Assembly: GCF_041821145.1 (NCBI RefSeq)
Contig: NZ_JBGUBC010000007.1
Coordinates: 62,001-126,000, forward strand
Direction of reading: 5' to 3'
DNA length: 64,000 nt
Source: Halopenitus sp041821145
GTDB taxonomy: Archaea; Halobacteriota; Halobacteria; Halobacteriales; Haloferacaceae
Positions 35,246-43,770 of this stretch are shown piece by piece. The notes under the pieces were generated by a model. It made no database searches and was not told the origin of the DNA. It was given only the letters and a program-made list of their open reading frames with translations. The translations under genes and the position numbers were made by a program. Each line of letters begins with the position of its first letter. Positions within the stretch are counted from its first letter, which is position 1.

Positions 35246-36517
35246 TCACGATCCGAGCAGGGTCGAATACAGTAGCCAGACGTTCAAGGCGACGATAAGC
35301 CCGATGACGACGGTTAGAAGATACGTTGTCCGTGTTCGATTCCGGAAACCTCCCATCACGTCTTCCTCGTGGGTAAACCATAGGAGCGGGATCAGGACGA
35401 ACGGGAGTTCGAAGCTGAGCGCGACCTGTGAGGCGACGAGGACGCGCGTGGGGTCGAACCCCGCGATGACGATGACGAGACTTGGGATGAGTGTGACAGA
35501 GCGTCGAATCCAGACGTTCACGTTGAGGTCCAGGAAGCCATCCATGACGGTCTGTCCGGCCAACGTTGCGACGAGCGATGAGGCCAGGCCAGCGGCGATG
35601 AGCGCGACACCGAACGCCAGACTGGCATGGTTCCCGAAGACACCGGAGAGGGTGACGTAGGCATCCGTGAGGGTGCTGATACCGGTTCCCTGGAGGGCTG
35701 CTGCGGCAACGATAAGCATCGCGCCGTTGATGAACATCGCGCCGAACAGGGCAAGAACTGTATCGGCGCTCTCCAGATAGAAGTGCCGTCGATGGACGGA
35801 CTCTGAGTCCCCATTCGCCTCGATCAGCCGCGTGCGCCGGTCCTGAACGATCGCGGGATGAAGATAGACGCTATGGGGCATCACCGTGGCGCCGAGAATC
35901 CCGATTGCGATATAGAGGGCTGACGTGTTCGGAATCTTCGGTGTGAGGCCAGCGCCGATCTGCGAGGCTGTTGGCTGGGCGAGCACCATCTCGAAGATAA
36001 ATGCGAGCGAGATAATTCCGACCATAGCCATGATCGTGAACTCGACCCACCGGAAGCCGCGTTTGTAGGCTGTCCGGACGCCTAGGAGGGCGAATGAACT
36101 CATCCCGGCGAGCACGGCACCGGCAGCGAGCGGTAGTTCAAAGACGAGACTGAAACCGATCGCCGCACCAATGATTTCGGCCATGTCGGTCGCAATCATG
36201 GCAAGCTCAGCCGCGGCCCAAAGGATCCATACGACTGGCGTGGGAAAGCGTTCGCGACACAATCGGGCAACCCCTTTCCCGGTGGCGATACCCAGTTTGG
36301 CCGCGATGATCTGAATTCCCATCGCTATGAGACTGGCCAGGACAATGACCCAGAGAAGGGCCGTCCCAAACTCAGCCCCACCCGACACATTGGTCGCCCA
36401 GTTACCAGGATCCATATAGGCGACACTGATGATGAATCCGGGGCCGACGTAATAGAGCATCTCTCGAAGTGAGGGAAGTGTCCGAGACGTCATACTGGAT
36501 CCTGTTGGTCTGGCCAC
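35246..36517 (-). CDS. mntH: Nramp-type divalent metal transporter
   Basis: A 423-residue, 11-helix protein. The helix-1 metal motif is AYMDPGNWATN (about residues 34-44) and the helix-6 motif ATVMPHSVYLHP (about 210-221). Both sites contain the conserved D, N and M/H residues that bind Mn2+/Fe2+ in Nramp proteins, with proton symport. The start could be here or at MTSRTLPSLRE eight codons later. A metal-responsive (DtxR-type) control is expected. No perfect operator is visible in the AT-rich leader (AGATTAGCCTTATCAAATC). Confidence 0.9.
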   Translation of the reverse strand: MARPTGSSMTSRTLPSLREMLYYVGPGFIISVAYMDPGNWATNVSGGAEFGTALLWVIVLASLIAMGIQIIAAKLGIATGKGVARLCRERFPTPVVWILWAAAELAMIATDMAEIIGAAIGFSLVFELPLAAGAVLAGMSSFALLGVRTAYKRGFRWVEFTIMAMVGIISLAFIFEMVLAQPTASQIGAGLTPKIPNTSALYIAIGILGATVMPHSVYLHPAIVQDRRTRLIEANGDSESVHRRHFYLESADTVLALFGAMFINGAMLIVAAAALQGTGISTLTDAYVTLSGVFGNHASLAFGVALIAAGLASSLVATLAGQTVMDGFLDLNVNVWIRRSVTLIPSLVIVIAGFDPTRVLVASQVALSFELPFVLIPLLWFTHEEDVMGGFRNRTRTTYLLTVVIGLIVALNVWLLYSTLLGS

Positions 36518-36814
36518 GGGATGGGTTGGGAGCTCATACGAAGATTAGCCTTATCAAATCTTTTTCTTTTTCTCCCCTAATATCTTTCGGAAGGTCACTC
36601 ACGACGATGCATACCTTGATTGATATTTCCCTTGTTGTTCGTCCTCAGAATCTAGTTTGACCCTCTTACTAATGGCTACAGGAGTCCACGTCAGTAACTT
36701 CTCCTCGCCGTTTCCGGTGAGGCGTCCCACACCAGGGGAAATACCAGTTAGTCGCCGCTGATAGAGCGTTTCGACTCTTTGTAGGCCGTGAGCGAGAAGG
36801 TGAGGAGGAGGAGG

Positions 36815-37441
36815 TCATCCCCGATGTGTCCGTAGGTCCCAGTAGAATCCGGCCAGAAACAGAGACGTAAATAGAACTGCGATGAAATAGGTTGATAACA
36901 TGAAGTAGTTCCCCTCGGTAAGGAGCATCCCGATTTCGTCAACAAAAATGCCGAGCCCGAGACCGTACAATACAGCCGCAATCCGCCGCGAGTACGTCTC
37001 GCGAAACACGGCCAACCAGCCGACGAAGACAAGCAGAGCAAACCCGATGTAGAAGTGGTGGACGTGGTAGCCCCACACCCAGAGTTCGCGGACCGGAATC
37101 GCGCCTGCGGACCCGTCTACAGTCGTGCCGACAATACCCGAAAGCGTCACGAGGGTGCGAGCACCGAGGAATGCGACCGCGAACGAGCCGGCCACGAGAA
37201 ACTGGAGCGTCGTCTGTCGACGGGGCCGTTCGGATTGTTGTTCATGCGATCGTCGATAGCCGTGCGTGACACCGGCGAGAATCGCAGCAACGCTCACCGA
37301 GAGCACACCATAGAGAAGCAAGAGGGTCTGTGAGGTGATTTCGAGGAGCCCCGCAATCTCGGCAGGTTCGTCGGGGAAGACAAGGCTGATCAGCCGGATG
37401 AGAAGCGTCGGTGCGAGGAACGTCGAAAGGAGTACTGTCAC
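36815..37441 (-). CDS. Hypothetical integral membrane protein
   Basis: A 208-residue protein with about six helices and a conserved-looking motif VWGYHVHHFYIGFALLVFVGW in the middle. Its two His pairs could bind metal or haem. GLGLGIFVDEIGMLLTEGNY follows. I know this pattern from haloarchaeal hypothetical proteins only. The start is GTG; an in-frame stop upstream leaves few options. After the TGA, another frame carries LLLLTFSLTAYKESKRSISG, which could be the original C-terminus shifted by one base. Confidence 0.6.
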   Translation of the reverse strand: MTVLLSTFLAPTLLIRLISLVFPDEPAEIAGLLEITSQTLLLLYGVLSVSVAAILAGVTHGYRRSHEQQSERPRRQTTLQFLVAGSFAVAFLGARTLVTLSGIVGTTVDGSAGAIPVRELWVWGYHVHHFYIGFALLVFVGWLAVFRETYSRRIAAVLYGLGLGIFVDEIGMLLTEGNYFMLSTYFIAVLFTSLFLAGFYWDLRTHRG

Positions 37442-37618
37442 GCCTACGGCTCCGCTCGCGACGATCCGATGACCCGCAGATCAAGTGAAAAATGGGCCCC
37501 TGTCGGACGGAATGCCATCACTCTGACTTTGCGACTTCCGTACGTCAAATGAAGGCGGCGTCCTATGTATTGGGAATCCGCATTAACCCCTTATGCTGGG
37601 GGCTTTGATAAGAGAGAT

Positions 37619-38197
37619 ATGGAGCGCCGACAGCTGCTCAAAACAGCCGAACTTCTCGCAATAGGTGGCGTAACCAGTCTCGCAGGCTGTAGTAGTTCAG
37701 GGAATGGAGATGGTGGTGGCGGTGAACCGACGACGACCGAGACGCAGGAGACGACTGCTGGCTCGGGAGGCTCCAAGGCGGGGGCGAATACGGTTATGAT
37801 GGTCACTGAAGGCAGCGAGTATTATTTCGATCCGATCGGCCTGTTCATTGAATCCGGAGACACGGTCACGTTCGAAATTCAGAGCGGAAGCCACTCGGCG
37901 ACCGCCTACAAGGAAGGGAACGGCCCGGCGTCGGTCACCCGGATCGCGGACGGAGCGGAGGCGTTCAATAGTGAGATTCTGAGCGAACAGGGGGCGACGT
38001 ACGAGCACACGTTCGAAACCACGGGGACATACGATTTCTTCTGTATTCCACACAAGACCCTGGGGATGGTCGGCCGGATTATCGTCGGAGAGCCAGGTGG
38101 TCCAGCTGAGGGAAGTATGCCACCGGACGGAGACGTTCCTGAAAGCCAGACCATCGTTAATCAGGATAGCGTCTCGTACAGCGAGTTCTCTGGGTAG
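37619..38197 (+). CDS. Halocyanin-like blue copper lipoprotein
   Basis: A 192-residue secreted protein. The signal peptide begins MERRQLLKTAELLAIGG with a lipobox LAGC (C23), so it is lipid-anchored outside the cell, with a Gly/Thr linker to about residue 60. The cupredoxin domain has copper ligands: His in SGSHSATAY, Cys in FFCIPHKTLGMVG, His two residues on, and Met. Halocyanins carry electrons in haloarchaeal respiratory chains. A longer upstream frame is rejected because the signal peptide starts here. The twin Arg suggests Tat export. Confidence 0.9.
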   Translation: MERRQLLKTAELLAIGGVTSLAGCSSSGNGDGGGGEPTTTETQETTAGSGGSKAGANTVMMVTEGSEYYFDPIGLFIESGDTVTFEIQSGSHSATAYKEGNGPASVTRIADGAEAFNSEILSEQGATYEHTFETTGTYDFFCIPHKTLGMVGRIIVGEPGGPAEGSMPPDGDVPESQTIVNQDSVSYSEFSG

Positions 38198-38300
38198 GTT
38201 AGGTGTAGCTGGCGTGGTCTACGTAACACGCCTTGCCCACGAAGCCAATGGCCGAAATTGACTGTACTGCGGACACAATATATGAGCCGACCTACTGGCT

Positions 38301-39076
38301 ATGATCCCCGGACAACCCTCCTGGCCGACCAATCTGGAATCTGCCCTTGAGCGTGTTCGGAGAGAGCGACGCGAGGTCGAACGAGAGTGTCAGGCTTTTC
38401 GCTGGTTTCGCCAGCGCATCCAGAACCTCGAAACAGATACGCCACAAATCAAACAGCCATCCGTCGGAATGCAACAAGAGCTCTCGTACGCGCAGCGGTC
38501 AGTCCGTAATGAGATCGAGCCGCATTATTGCGAGACCGTGATGGCAGTCGGTCACTACGACAAGGTCTACGATGATTCATTCGAGGCGAGCATCAGCGCC
38601 GAATTCGGGGCCGATGTTCTGCTCCTGATCTCTGAAGCATCGTCTTTTTCGCCAGTTATCAAACAGCGACTCCTTGATGCCGCTCAGCGGTGTATCGATA
38701 GCCGCCGGATCTTCCTAGAAACGCTCGAGGATGATACGCTACACTTACGAATGCGCAGTCCACAGTCGGGCGAATTCGGGAGACGGTTGTCGAGACCAGC
38801 GACGAAGAATTACAGGGCCTCTCAGGCACTCAACTAACCAGCCGATATGAAACGCTGCAATCGTTGACCGACAAGTCAGAGGAGTGGCTCCAACGGCGAC
38901 AAGCGCAGATCCATACCCGTCGATCCGAGCAGTCGTCAGATGAACATGGTTGCACTGATCTCTGTTCGTATCTGTACGAACCCTTGGATGTCGACCATCC
39001 AGTATTAGCTACATTTATCGAAGTGGTGGAGATTATTTATCGGTACGAGGAACGACTCCTTCGAATTTTAGGTTAA
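38301..39076 (+). pseudogene. Frameshifted DUF7260-like gene
   Basis: Two overlapping frames together read as one haloarchaeal DUF7260-type helical protein. The first (38301-38837) covers LERVRRERREVERECQAF to RRIFLETLEDDTLHLRM. The second resumes with AQSTVGRIRETVVETSDE and continues to DLCSYLYEPLDVDHPVLATF. The frames switch near 38750-38757, so one base has been gained or lost in TTACGAATGCGCAG. The halves keep good protein-like sequence, so the lesion is recent or a sequencing error. Full length would be about 258 residues. Confidence 0.7.
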
Positions 39077-39124
39077 TGAGATATGCCGGGGTCCGCATCG
39101 GCTGTGAAATCGATTGTGTGTCGT

Positions 39125-39510
39125 TTAGCGGGGCGAGATTCGTGACGTCCATGTCGTGTCGAGCAGCTTCCGAATCGTCTCGCCGTCTTTTTCGACGCGC
39201 TGGAAGCGGTGGTTGTGAATGTGCATCGGTGGGACATGTACCCGCCATTAACGAGGTGGATACGAACGGAATCGCCCCTCTCGATGATGATCGGTGAGCT
39301 TTTCTCAGGATGAAGCGTTCGGGGCGCGCTCTTCCCGTTGACGGATTCGCGGTCGGCCGGTTCGTTGCCTTCGGAACCGCCACGTTTGCTACGGCGCCAT
39401 CTACATCAGTATTTTGTGACCCATTGTTTTCGCCACCGAGACATCCACTGAGTGCAATTACCCCACTCATTGCGAGGAACCGGCGTCGCGTTAACAGTCC
39501 ATATTTTCAC
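39125..39510 (-). pseudogene. Multicopper oxidase remnant (internal deletion)
   Basis: On the minus strand a lipoprotein-like N-terminus (RRRFLAMSGVIALSGCLGG) is followed after about 35 residues by the C-terminal cupredoxin end of a multicopper oxidase. That end reads LHPEKSSPIIIERGDSVRIH, then NGGYMSH and MHIHNHRFQRVEKDGETIRK, ending TWTSRISPR. The central ~300 residues are missing, and one C is lost in the copper loop (CAC-CGATGCAC where CACCCGATGCAC is expected). No frame spans it. It lies between the DUF7260 pseudogene and ctaA. Confidence 0.7.
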
Positions 39511-39578
39511 CAGATGACGTGAACAGGGTCGAAATGTGTTCGCTATCGGTCATGCTTCTTCAACCATACTTTGGGTTT

Positions 39579-40103
39579 CTAAACTCGTCTATTACGAAGG
39601 TAGGCCGTGAGGACGGTTGTGAGCAGGCTGAGGAGAATGAGAGTGGCGACTCCGAGGTGCGTCGTAACGATTATTGGTTTGAGGTTCCCTGTGACAGTCA
39701 GTCCGCCAAGTACGACCTGAAATGGAAGCAAGACGAGTGCTGTTGTTGCGGACCATTTGACTAGCGGATCGTCTGAATAGACGATCCACGCCCCAACTGC
39801 TGTCCCCGCGATGAAGAGGCCAGCAGTCATCGCAAGTCCGCGATGAGCCCATTCGGCGAATATCTGGAGGGCAGAGTACGGCGAATTGGCGATGATGTCG
39901 GGTTGGAGGAAGGGGACCCAGGTGCCGTAGCAGGTTGGCCAATCGGGGCAGGAGAGACCGGCACCGATCGCACTCGTGTAAGCACCCAGAAGCATCACAA
40001 TGTACGTCAGACCCAACGTCAGGCCAGCAATGTGCCCGTACCTGACGGGGCTCTCTGAGATCATCTTTCGCAGGTAGTTCGAGTTTGGTGAATGTTGAGC
40101 CAT
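39579..40103 (-). CDS. ctaA: CtaA/Cox15-like haem A synthase, half-length
   Basis: A 174-residue, four-helix protein with the haem-A synthase signature SCPDWPTCYGTW (about residues 50-61) and three candidate haem-binding His (YGHIAG, EWAHRGL, TTHLGV). Full bacterial and most archaeal CtaA proteins have eight helices (about 300 residues). This is one four-helix bundle, as in a few archaea, so it may work as a homodimer. I start at MAQHSPNS; a longer upstream frame looks unnatural. It is divergent from the TFB gene, with about 180 bp between. Confidence 0.78.
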   Translation of the reverse strand: MAQHSPNSNYLRKMISESPVRYGHIAGLTLGLTYIVMLLGAYTSAIGAGLSCPDWPTCYGTWVPFLQPDIIANSPYSALQIFAEWAHRGLAMTAGLFIAGTAVGAWIVYSDDPLVKWSATTALVLLPFQVVLGGLTVTGNLKPIIVTTHLGVATLILLSLLTTVLTAYLRNRRV

Positions 40104-40281
40104 ATATCGGTTGGTGGGAAGATCCCAGATTACGATGTGGCCTGTTGAAGCCATGGTGACAAAGGTATAGGTCGGATTCCCATCGAGTGGGACTCCGCCA
40201 TCTATTCAATGCGTAGTAATCCCACGGTATTGTTAAGAAGACCCACGATTTGCTGGGAGACCACCTATACGTGCGAAGTTT

Positions 40282-41244
40282 ATGATACATCAAGAACAAA
40301 CCCACGAACGGTCGTCAGATAACCGCGAGCGGGACTCGGAGTCTGTTGAGGGTGATACATGTCCCGAGTGTCAGGGCCAAATCACTCAGGATGGTGACCG
40401 GGGTGAAGCGGCCTGTGAGAGCTGTGGATTGGTTTTCGAGGAGAGTCGGGTCGATTACGGTCCCGAATGGCGCGCGTTCACGTCGGACGAACGCGATGAA
40501 AAGAGTCGCGTTGGTGCCCCGACGACGCAGCTGATGCACGACAAGGGGCTGAGTACGACTATTGGTTGGCAGAACAAGGACGCCTACGGACAGGCAGTTT
40601 CCGGTCGCAAACGCGCTCAGCTGCAGCGCCTTCGGACGTGGGATGAGCGATTCCGCACGAAAGATGCCCACGAGCGGAATCTCAAGCAAGCGCTGGGTGA
40701 GATCAGCCGCATGGCGTCCGCCCTCGGGCTTCCGGAATCGCTCCGGGAAACCGCCGGTATCCTATACAGGCGTGCCGTAGAGGAAGACCTGCTCCCGGGC
40801 CGATCGATCGAGGGAATGTCGACGGCTTCGTTGTATGCGGCTGCCCGACAGCACGGAATGCCACGGCCCCTAACTGAATTCGCCGACGTGAGTCGTGTCG
40901 AAAAAATCCGAATACAGCGAGCATACCGGTATCTTTCCCGTGAACTCGGGTTGGAAATCGAGCCAGAAAATCCCACTCGATATCTTCCACAATTCGCGTC
41001 ATCGCTTGATGTGAGCGACGAAGCAGAACGGCGCTCTCGGGAACTCCTTGAGGTGGCAACAGATAATGCCGTCCACAGTGGGAAGAGCCCGGCAGGACTG
41101 GCGGCCGCTGCGCTGTATGCAGCGACCCATCTCACGAACGAGCAGCTCACACAGGAGACGGTGAGTGAAGTCGCCCACGTCAGTCAAGTAACGATCCGAA
41201 ATCGATATCAAGAGCTTCTCGAGGTGTACGCTGAGCATGACTGA
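40282..41244 (+). CDS. tfb: Transcription initiation factor TFB
   Basis: A 320-residue TFIIB homologue. The zinc ribbon uses C27, C30, C45 and C48. The B-reader/linker is DYGPEWRAFTSDERDEKSR, and two cyclin repeats follow at about residues 120-215 and 225-315 (IEGMSTASLYAAARQHG; KSPAGLAAAALYAATHL). TFB binds TBP-DNA and positions RNA polymerase. Haloarchaea use several TFBs with distinct regulons. This one could pair with the TBP at 9983, and both lie on the same replicon, a combination with potential to redirect host transcription. The N-terminus is 26 residues of polar sequence. Confidence 0.94.
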   Translation: MIHQEQTHERSSDNRERDSESVEGDTCPECQGQITQDGDRGEAACESCGLVFEESRVDYGPEWRAFTSDERDEKSRVGAPTTQLMHDKGLSTTIGWQNKDAYGQAVSGRKRAQLQRLRTWDERFRTKDAHERNLKQALGEISRMASALGLPESLRETAGILYRRAVEEDLLPGRSIEGMSTASLYAAARQHGMPRPLTEFADVSRVEKIRIQRAYRYLSRELGLEIEPENPTRYLPQFASSLDVSDEAERRSRELLEVATDNAVHSGKSPAGLAAAALYAATHLTNEQLTQETVSEVAHVSQVTIRNRYQELLEVYAEHD

Positions 41245-41304
41245 CCAGGCGGTCTGTTCGGACGGCGTACAGCTACTGATTCACCTAGGGGCCTGAGTTC
41301 TAAA

Positions 41305-41532
41305 ATGAGTGAATTTTCACGCCAAACCGAGATCGGCGTATTGGACACGCTTGCTGATCAATTGCCTTATCACGTGATGGAAATCGCTAATACCGTCGAT
41401 GGACACCCGATTACCGTCGACCAGACATGTGCCCACCTCCATAATGACGAGTGTATCCGTCCACTCGGCCGAGGTCTCTACGAAATCACTGCAGGGGGAG
41501 AACAACGATTCGAAACCCAGCGCCGCCCATAA
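41305..41532 (+). CDS. Small winged-helix-like protein
   Basis: A 75-residue protein: TEIGVLDTLADQLPYHVMEIANTVDG, followed by HPITVDQTCAHLHNDE and a wing-like IRPLGRGLYEITAGGEQRFE. This is the shape of a small haloarchaeal winged helix DNA-binding domain. It lies 60 bp after tfb and could be transcribed with it. No specific family assignment. Confidence 0.6.
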   Translation: MSEFSRQTEIGVLDTLADQLPYHVMEIANTVDGHPITVDQTCAHLHNDECIRPLGRGLYEITAGGEQRFETQRRP

Positions 41533-41695
41533 CACCCCGCTACCAGTGTCACTATGTCGATCTTCGTTTCGCGACTCATTCGAGAGCTCGTCCGTGATGA
41601 GCTGGGGATTGCAATTTGGTTTGGCTTCGTACCGTTTGGAGAGTTCCCGAACGACAATCGGATACCATATCCCGACAAACACAAATAATCGAATA

Positions 41696-42073
41696 ATGGG
41701 AGACAATTCAGTGTCGTCCGAAGACACACCGTCGTTACAGGATGTCCTCGATGCGCTGGATGATCCCGAGTGCCGGACCATTCTCCGAGAGACCGTTGAA
41801 CCCATGACTGCGAACGAACTCATCGATGCCTGTGGCATCCCCAAGTCGACGTTGTATCGCAAATTAGAACTGCTCAGTTCCGCTTCTCTCGTGCGAGAGC
41901 GGGATACGCTCAACCCGGGTGGCGGACGAGTCACCTACTACGAACGGTCGTTCGATGACGTGACGATCTCCATGGACGACACAGGCGAGTTTTCGGTGGG
42001 TGTCGAACGGCCACCGAAGTCCACCGACGAACGGCTTGCAGACATCTGGTCGATAATGGGGGACGAGGTATGA
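41696..42073 (+). CDS. ArsR-like helix-turn-helix regulator
   Basis: A 125-residue protein with a winged helix at about residues 12-75. LQDVLDALDDPECRTILRE is the haloarchaeal ArsR-type helix 1, followed by CGIPKSTLYRKLELLSSASL, the recognition helix. An acidic/beta C-terminal tail follows. I start at the ATG of MGDNSVSSED; upstream sequence in frame is not protein-like. It overlaps the next gene by ATGA, so the pair is a translationally coupled regulator-membrane protein unit, which I know from other haloarchaea as an HTH + DUF7521 pair. Confidence 0.82.
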   Translation: MGDNSVSSEDTPSLQDVLDALDDPECRTILRETVEPMTANELIDACGIPKSTLYRKLELLSSASLVRERDTLNPGGGRVTYYERSFDDVTISMDDTGEFSVGVERPPKSTDERLADIWSIMGDEV

Positions 42074-42348
42074 ACGGAGTAATAACCGCAATTGCGGTGG
42101 TTAAGTTCGTAATCCTGCTTCTCGGGGGTGGGATTACCTACATTGCGTTCAAAGCCTATCGGCGAACAGGTGAGGATTCGCTCCGTATTCTGAGTATCGG
42201 ATTCGGTGTCATCACGCTCGGCGCTCTACTGACAGGCGTAGCCAACCAGTTCTTTTCCGTCTCGCTAGCACACGGTGTACTCATTAACAGCGTGTTCGTC
42301 GCTTTCGGACTCGCGGTCATCATGTATTCACTGCATGTTCAGAGATGA
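42070..42348 (+). CDS. DUF7521-like three-helix membrane protein
   Basis: A 92-residue protein with three hydrophobic helices (about residues 5-27, 41-60, 68-88): KFVILLLGGGITYIAFKAYRR and FGVITLGALLTGVANQ. It starts in an ATGA overlap with the HTH gene. Such pairs are widespread in haloarchaea; the membrane partner may sense a signal and act on the regulator. Function unproven. Confidence 0.72.
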   Translation: MNGVITAIAVVKFVILLLGGGITYIAFKAYRRTGEDSLRILSIGFGVITLGALLTGVANQFFSVSLAHGVLINSVFVAFGLAVIMYSLHVQR

Positions 42349-42460
42349 CTCGGGTTTCGTCATTGCGTATTTGCCACCCGAATCCACTGATGTGCAGTTG
42401 ATTGCTCCGCCATCTCGAAATGGCGCATTCGGTCAGGTGTGACTGGCCAGATGGAATGAA

Positions 42461-42772
42461 TCATGTCCACCAATCGAAGTGGAGTTTCGCCCAGACCGAA
42501 TCACCGACTGCGGCGTACCGATTGATAGTGAACTTCGACCTGTAGCGTAGGTCAGGGATGATACCGTACACGGGGAACAGAAACGTCGAAAACGTCCAGT
42601 CTGGGACCACCTCCAGAACACAGACAGCGCCATATTCGTCTGTCTTCTGGAGGAACAGTGAGTACAGTTCGTCGTAGCCCTGGCGGGACCCCCGTCCGAC
42701 TCAGATTGCGATGAGATCTCCCTCAGTGTCATCGAGAATCTTGAACATCTGGGTGCTTGTATCGGGTGCCAT
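42461..42772 (-). pseudogene. STAS/SEC14-like (SpoIIAA-like) gene with in-frame TGA
   Basis: A single continuous 104-codon frame (ATG at 42770-42772) is interrupted at codon 24 by TGA (42701-42703), probably CGA to TGA. Before it the text reads FKILDDTEGDLIAI. After it come V-GRGSRQGYDELYSLFLQK, ALEVVPDW-type text and DLRYRSKFTINRYAAVGDSV, the hallmark of the SpoIIAA-like STAS/SEC14 family. The C-terminus seems cut short (LHFDWWT) compared with the usual 120 residues. I treat it as a pseudogene. Confidence 0.65.
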
Positions 42773-42774
42773 GC

Positions 42775-43015
42775 TTAGTGGTTATGACTCGTGTGGTCGG
42801 CGGTCCCCGCATCGATCTGCATATCACTCACGAGTTCGACGGTCGCATAATCGATTCCACGGTCCGAAAGAAGCTGATGGACTCGAGAGCGAATCGTCTG
42901 TTGTTGGTCTAGTGATGTTGGCTCATATTGAAGTCGCACCGTCGCTACCGTCAGCTGACTACAAACTTGCCAGACGTGCAGATCGTCGACTCCCTCGACG
43001 CCACCGAATTCTCCA
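42775..43015 (-). pseudogene. C-terminal fragment of a CDF (CzcD-like) metal exporter
   Basis: The minus strand reads GVEGVDDLHVWQVCSQLTVA, then TVRLQYEP, IRSRVHQLLSDRGIDYATVE and a His-rich end (GTADHTSHNH). This is the cytoplasmic C-terminal domain of a cation diffusion facilitator. The six-helix membrane domain (about 200 residues) is absent upstream, where the sequence is not homologous. It ends 2 nt before the STAS gene's ATG. It was part of a Zn/Co/Cd efflux gene. Confidence 0.7.
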
Positions 43016-43308
43016 CTCCACGGTCGTGAAACCACCGTTCGTGACTGATTGCCGCCAATCCAATTCCAGAGGGACCGGAATTACGTTTCCGGTTCGAACT
43101 ATCACGACGAGGTCGGCTTGAATATGGTGTCCACATTGATTGTCGTAGGCTTGTGGCCCCCTTGACGGTCTAAGAGCCAAATTCGAGAATTGAATACTCC
43201 ACGATGAACGCCCATATTCGATAGTACGCCAATCTCGAATCTTAATGTGGTGCCCAGCTCACTGTCGTAACCGGTGATGGGTGATATCGAAGACGGCCAG
43301 AACGCTGT

Positions 43309-43331
43309 GACAATGGCTAAGTGGTTGTTTC
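43309..43331. repeat. CTAAGTGRTTGT palindrome, copy 5
   Basis: GACAATGGCTAAGTGGTTGT, then TTC. It matches the 13884 and 25800 sites over the 12-bp core and flanks the decayed membrane-protein gene in the same relation as copy 4. Confidence 0.65.
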
Positions 43332-43659
43332 GATGTCAAACTGTATCCCGCAATCAATCGCACCACCTGCCAGGATCTGGAGCTTGCCATCAAAAAGGCC
43401 GCTGAGTGAGCTGATCGACGAGCCGTGGTGATATGCCTTGCCCTCGCGGCCAGCATCAGAAAGGTAATGATTCTGTGAGTGAAGAGGAAAATAATCGGAA
43501 GGAGAATGGTAGTTCCGAATTTGCCAGAGACCCCGACGGAATCGATTAGCTGGGTGATTGTCAAAGAGGCCACTCCTATGGAATATCTGGAATCAGTCGA
43601 CAGGTGGCCAATAGAGACGGTACTTGTCTTGATTTCGGTCGCCCTGCAATGCCGCTCAA

Positions 43660-43770
43660 AGGCCTAACGCTCGCTCGCGTCGTCGATGGAGGAGATGTGT
43701 CATGATCAAGTTTGATCCGGCCCACATCGTCGGTATTAGTGGCGCCCTTGGATCGATCTGATTTACCGCT
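43660..43770 (+). pseudogene. crcB1-crcB2 junction remnant
   Basis: About 110 bp closely match 28485-28590. They contain the end of crcB1 (ACGCTCGCTCGCGTCGTCGA), then ATGATCAAGTTTGATCCGG as the crcB2 start, then GGCCCACATCGTCGG, before running into a stop at about 43758-43760. No riboswitch and no rest of either gene are present. It is a fragment of a second fluoride-export locus. Confidence 0.75.

Noticed and set aside
36748..36814. Extra C-terminal exon-like segment after the 36815 membrane protein
   Set aside because: The shifted frame reads well but is short. I mention it in the gene entry and do not claim a separate feature.
42770..42790. CTTAGTGGTTATG at the CDF fragment end as a sixth palindrome copy
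   Set aside because: It differs from the core at several positions and coincides with coding ends, so chance similarity is more likely.
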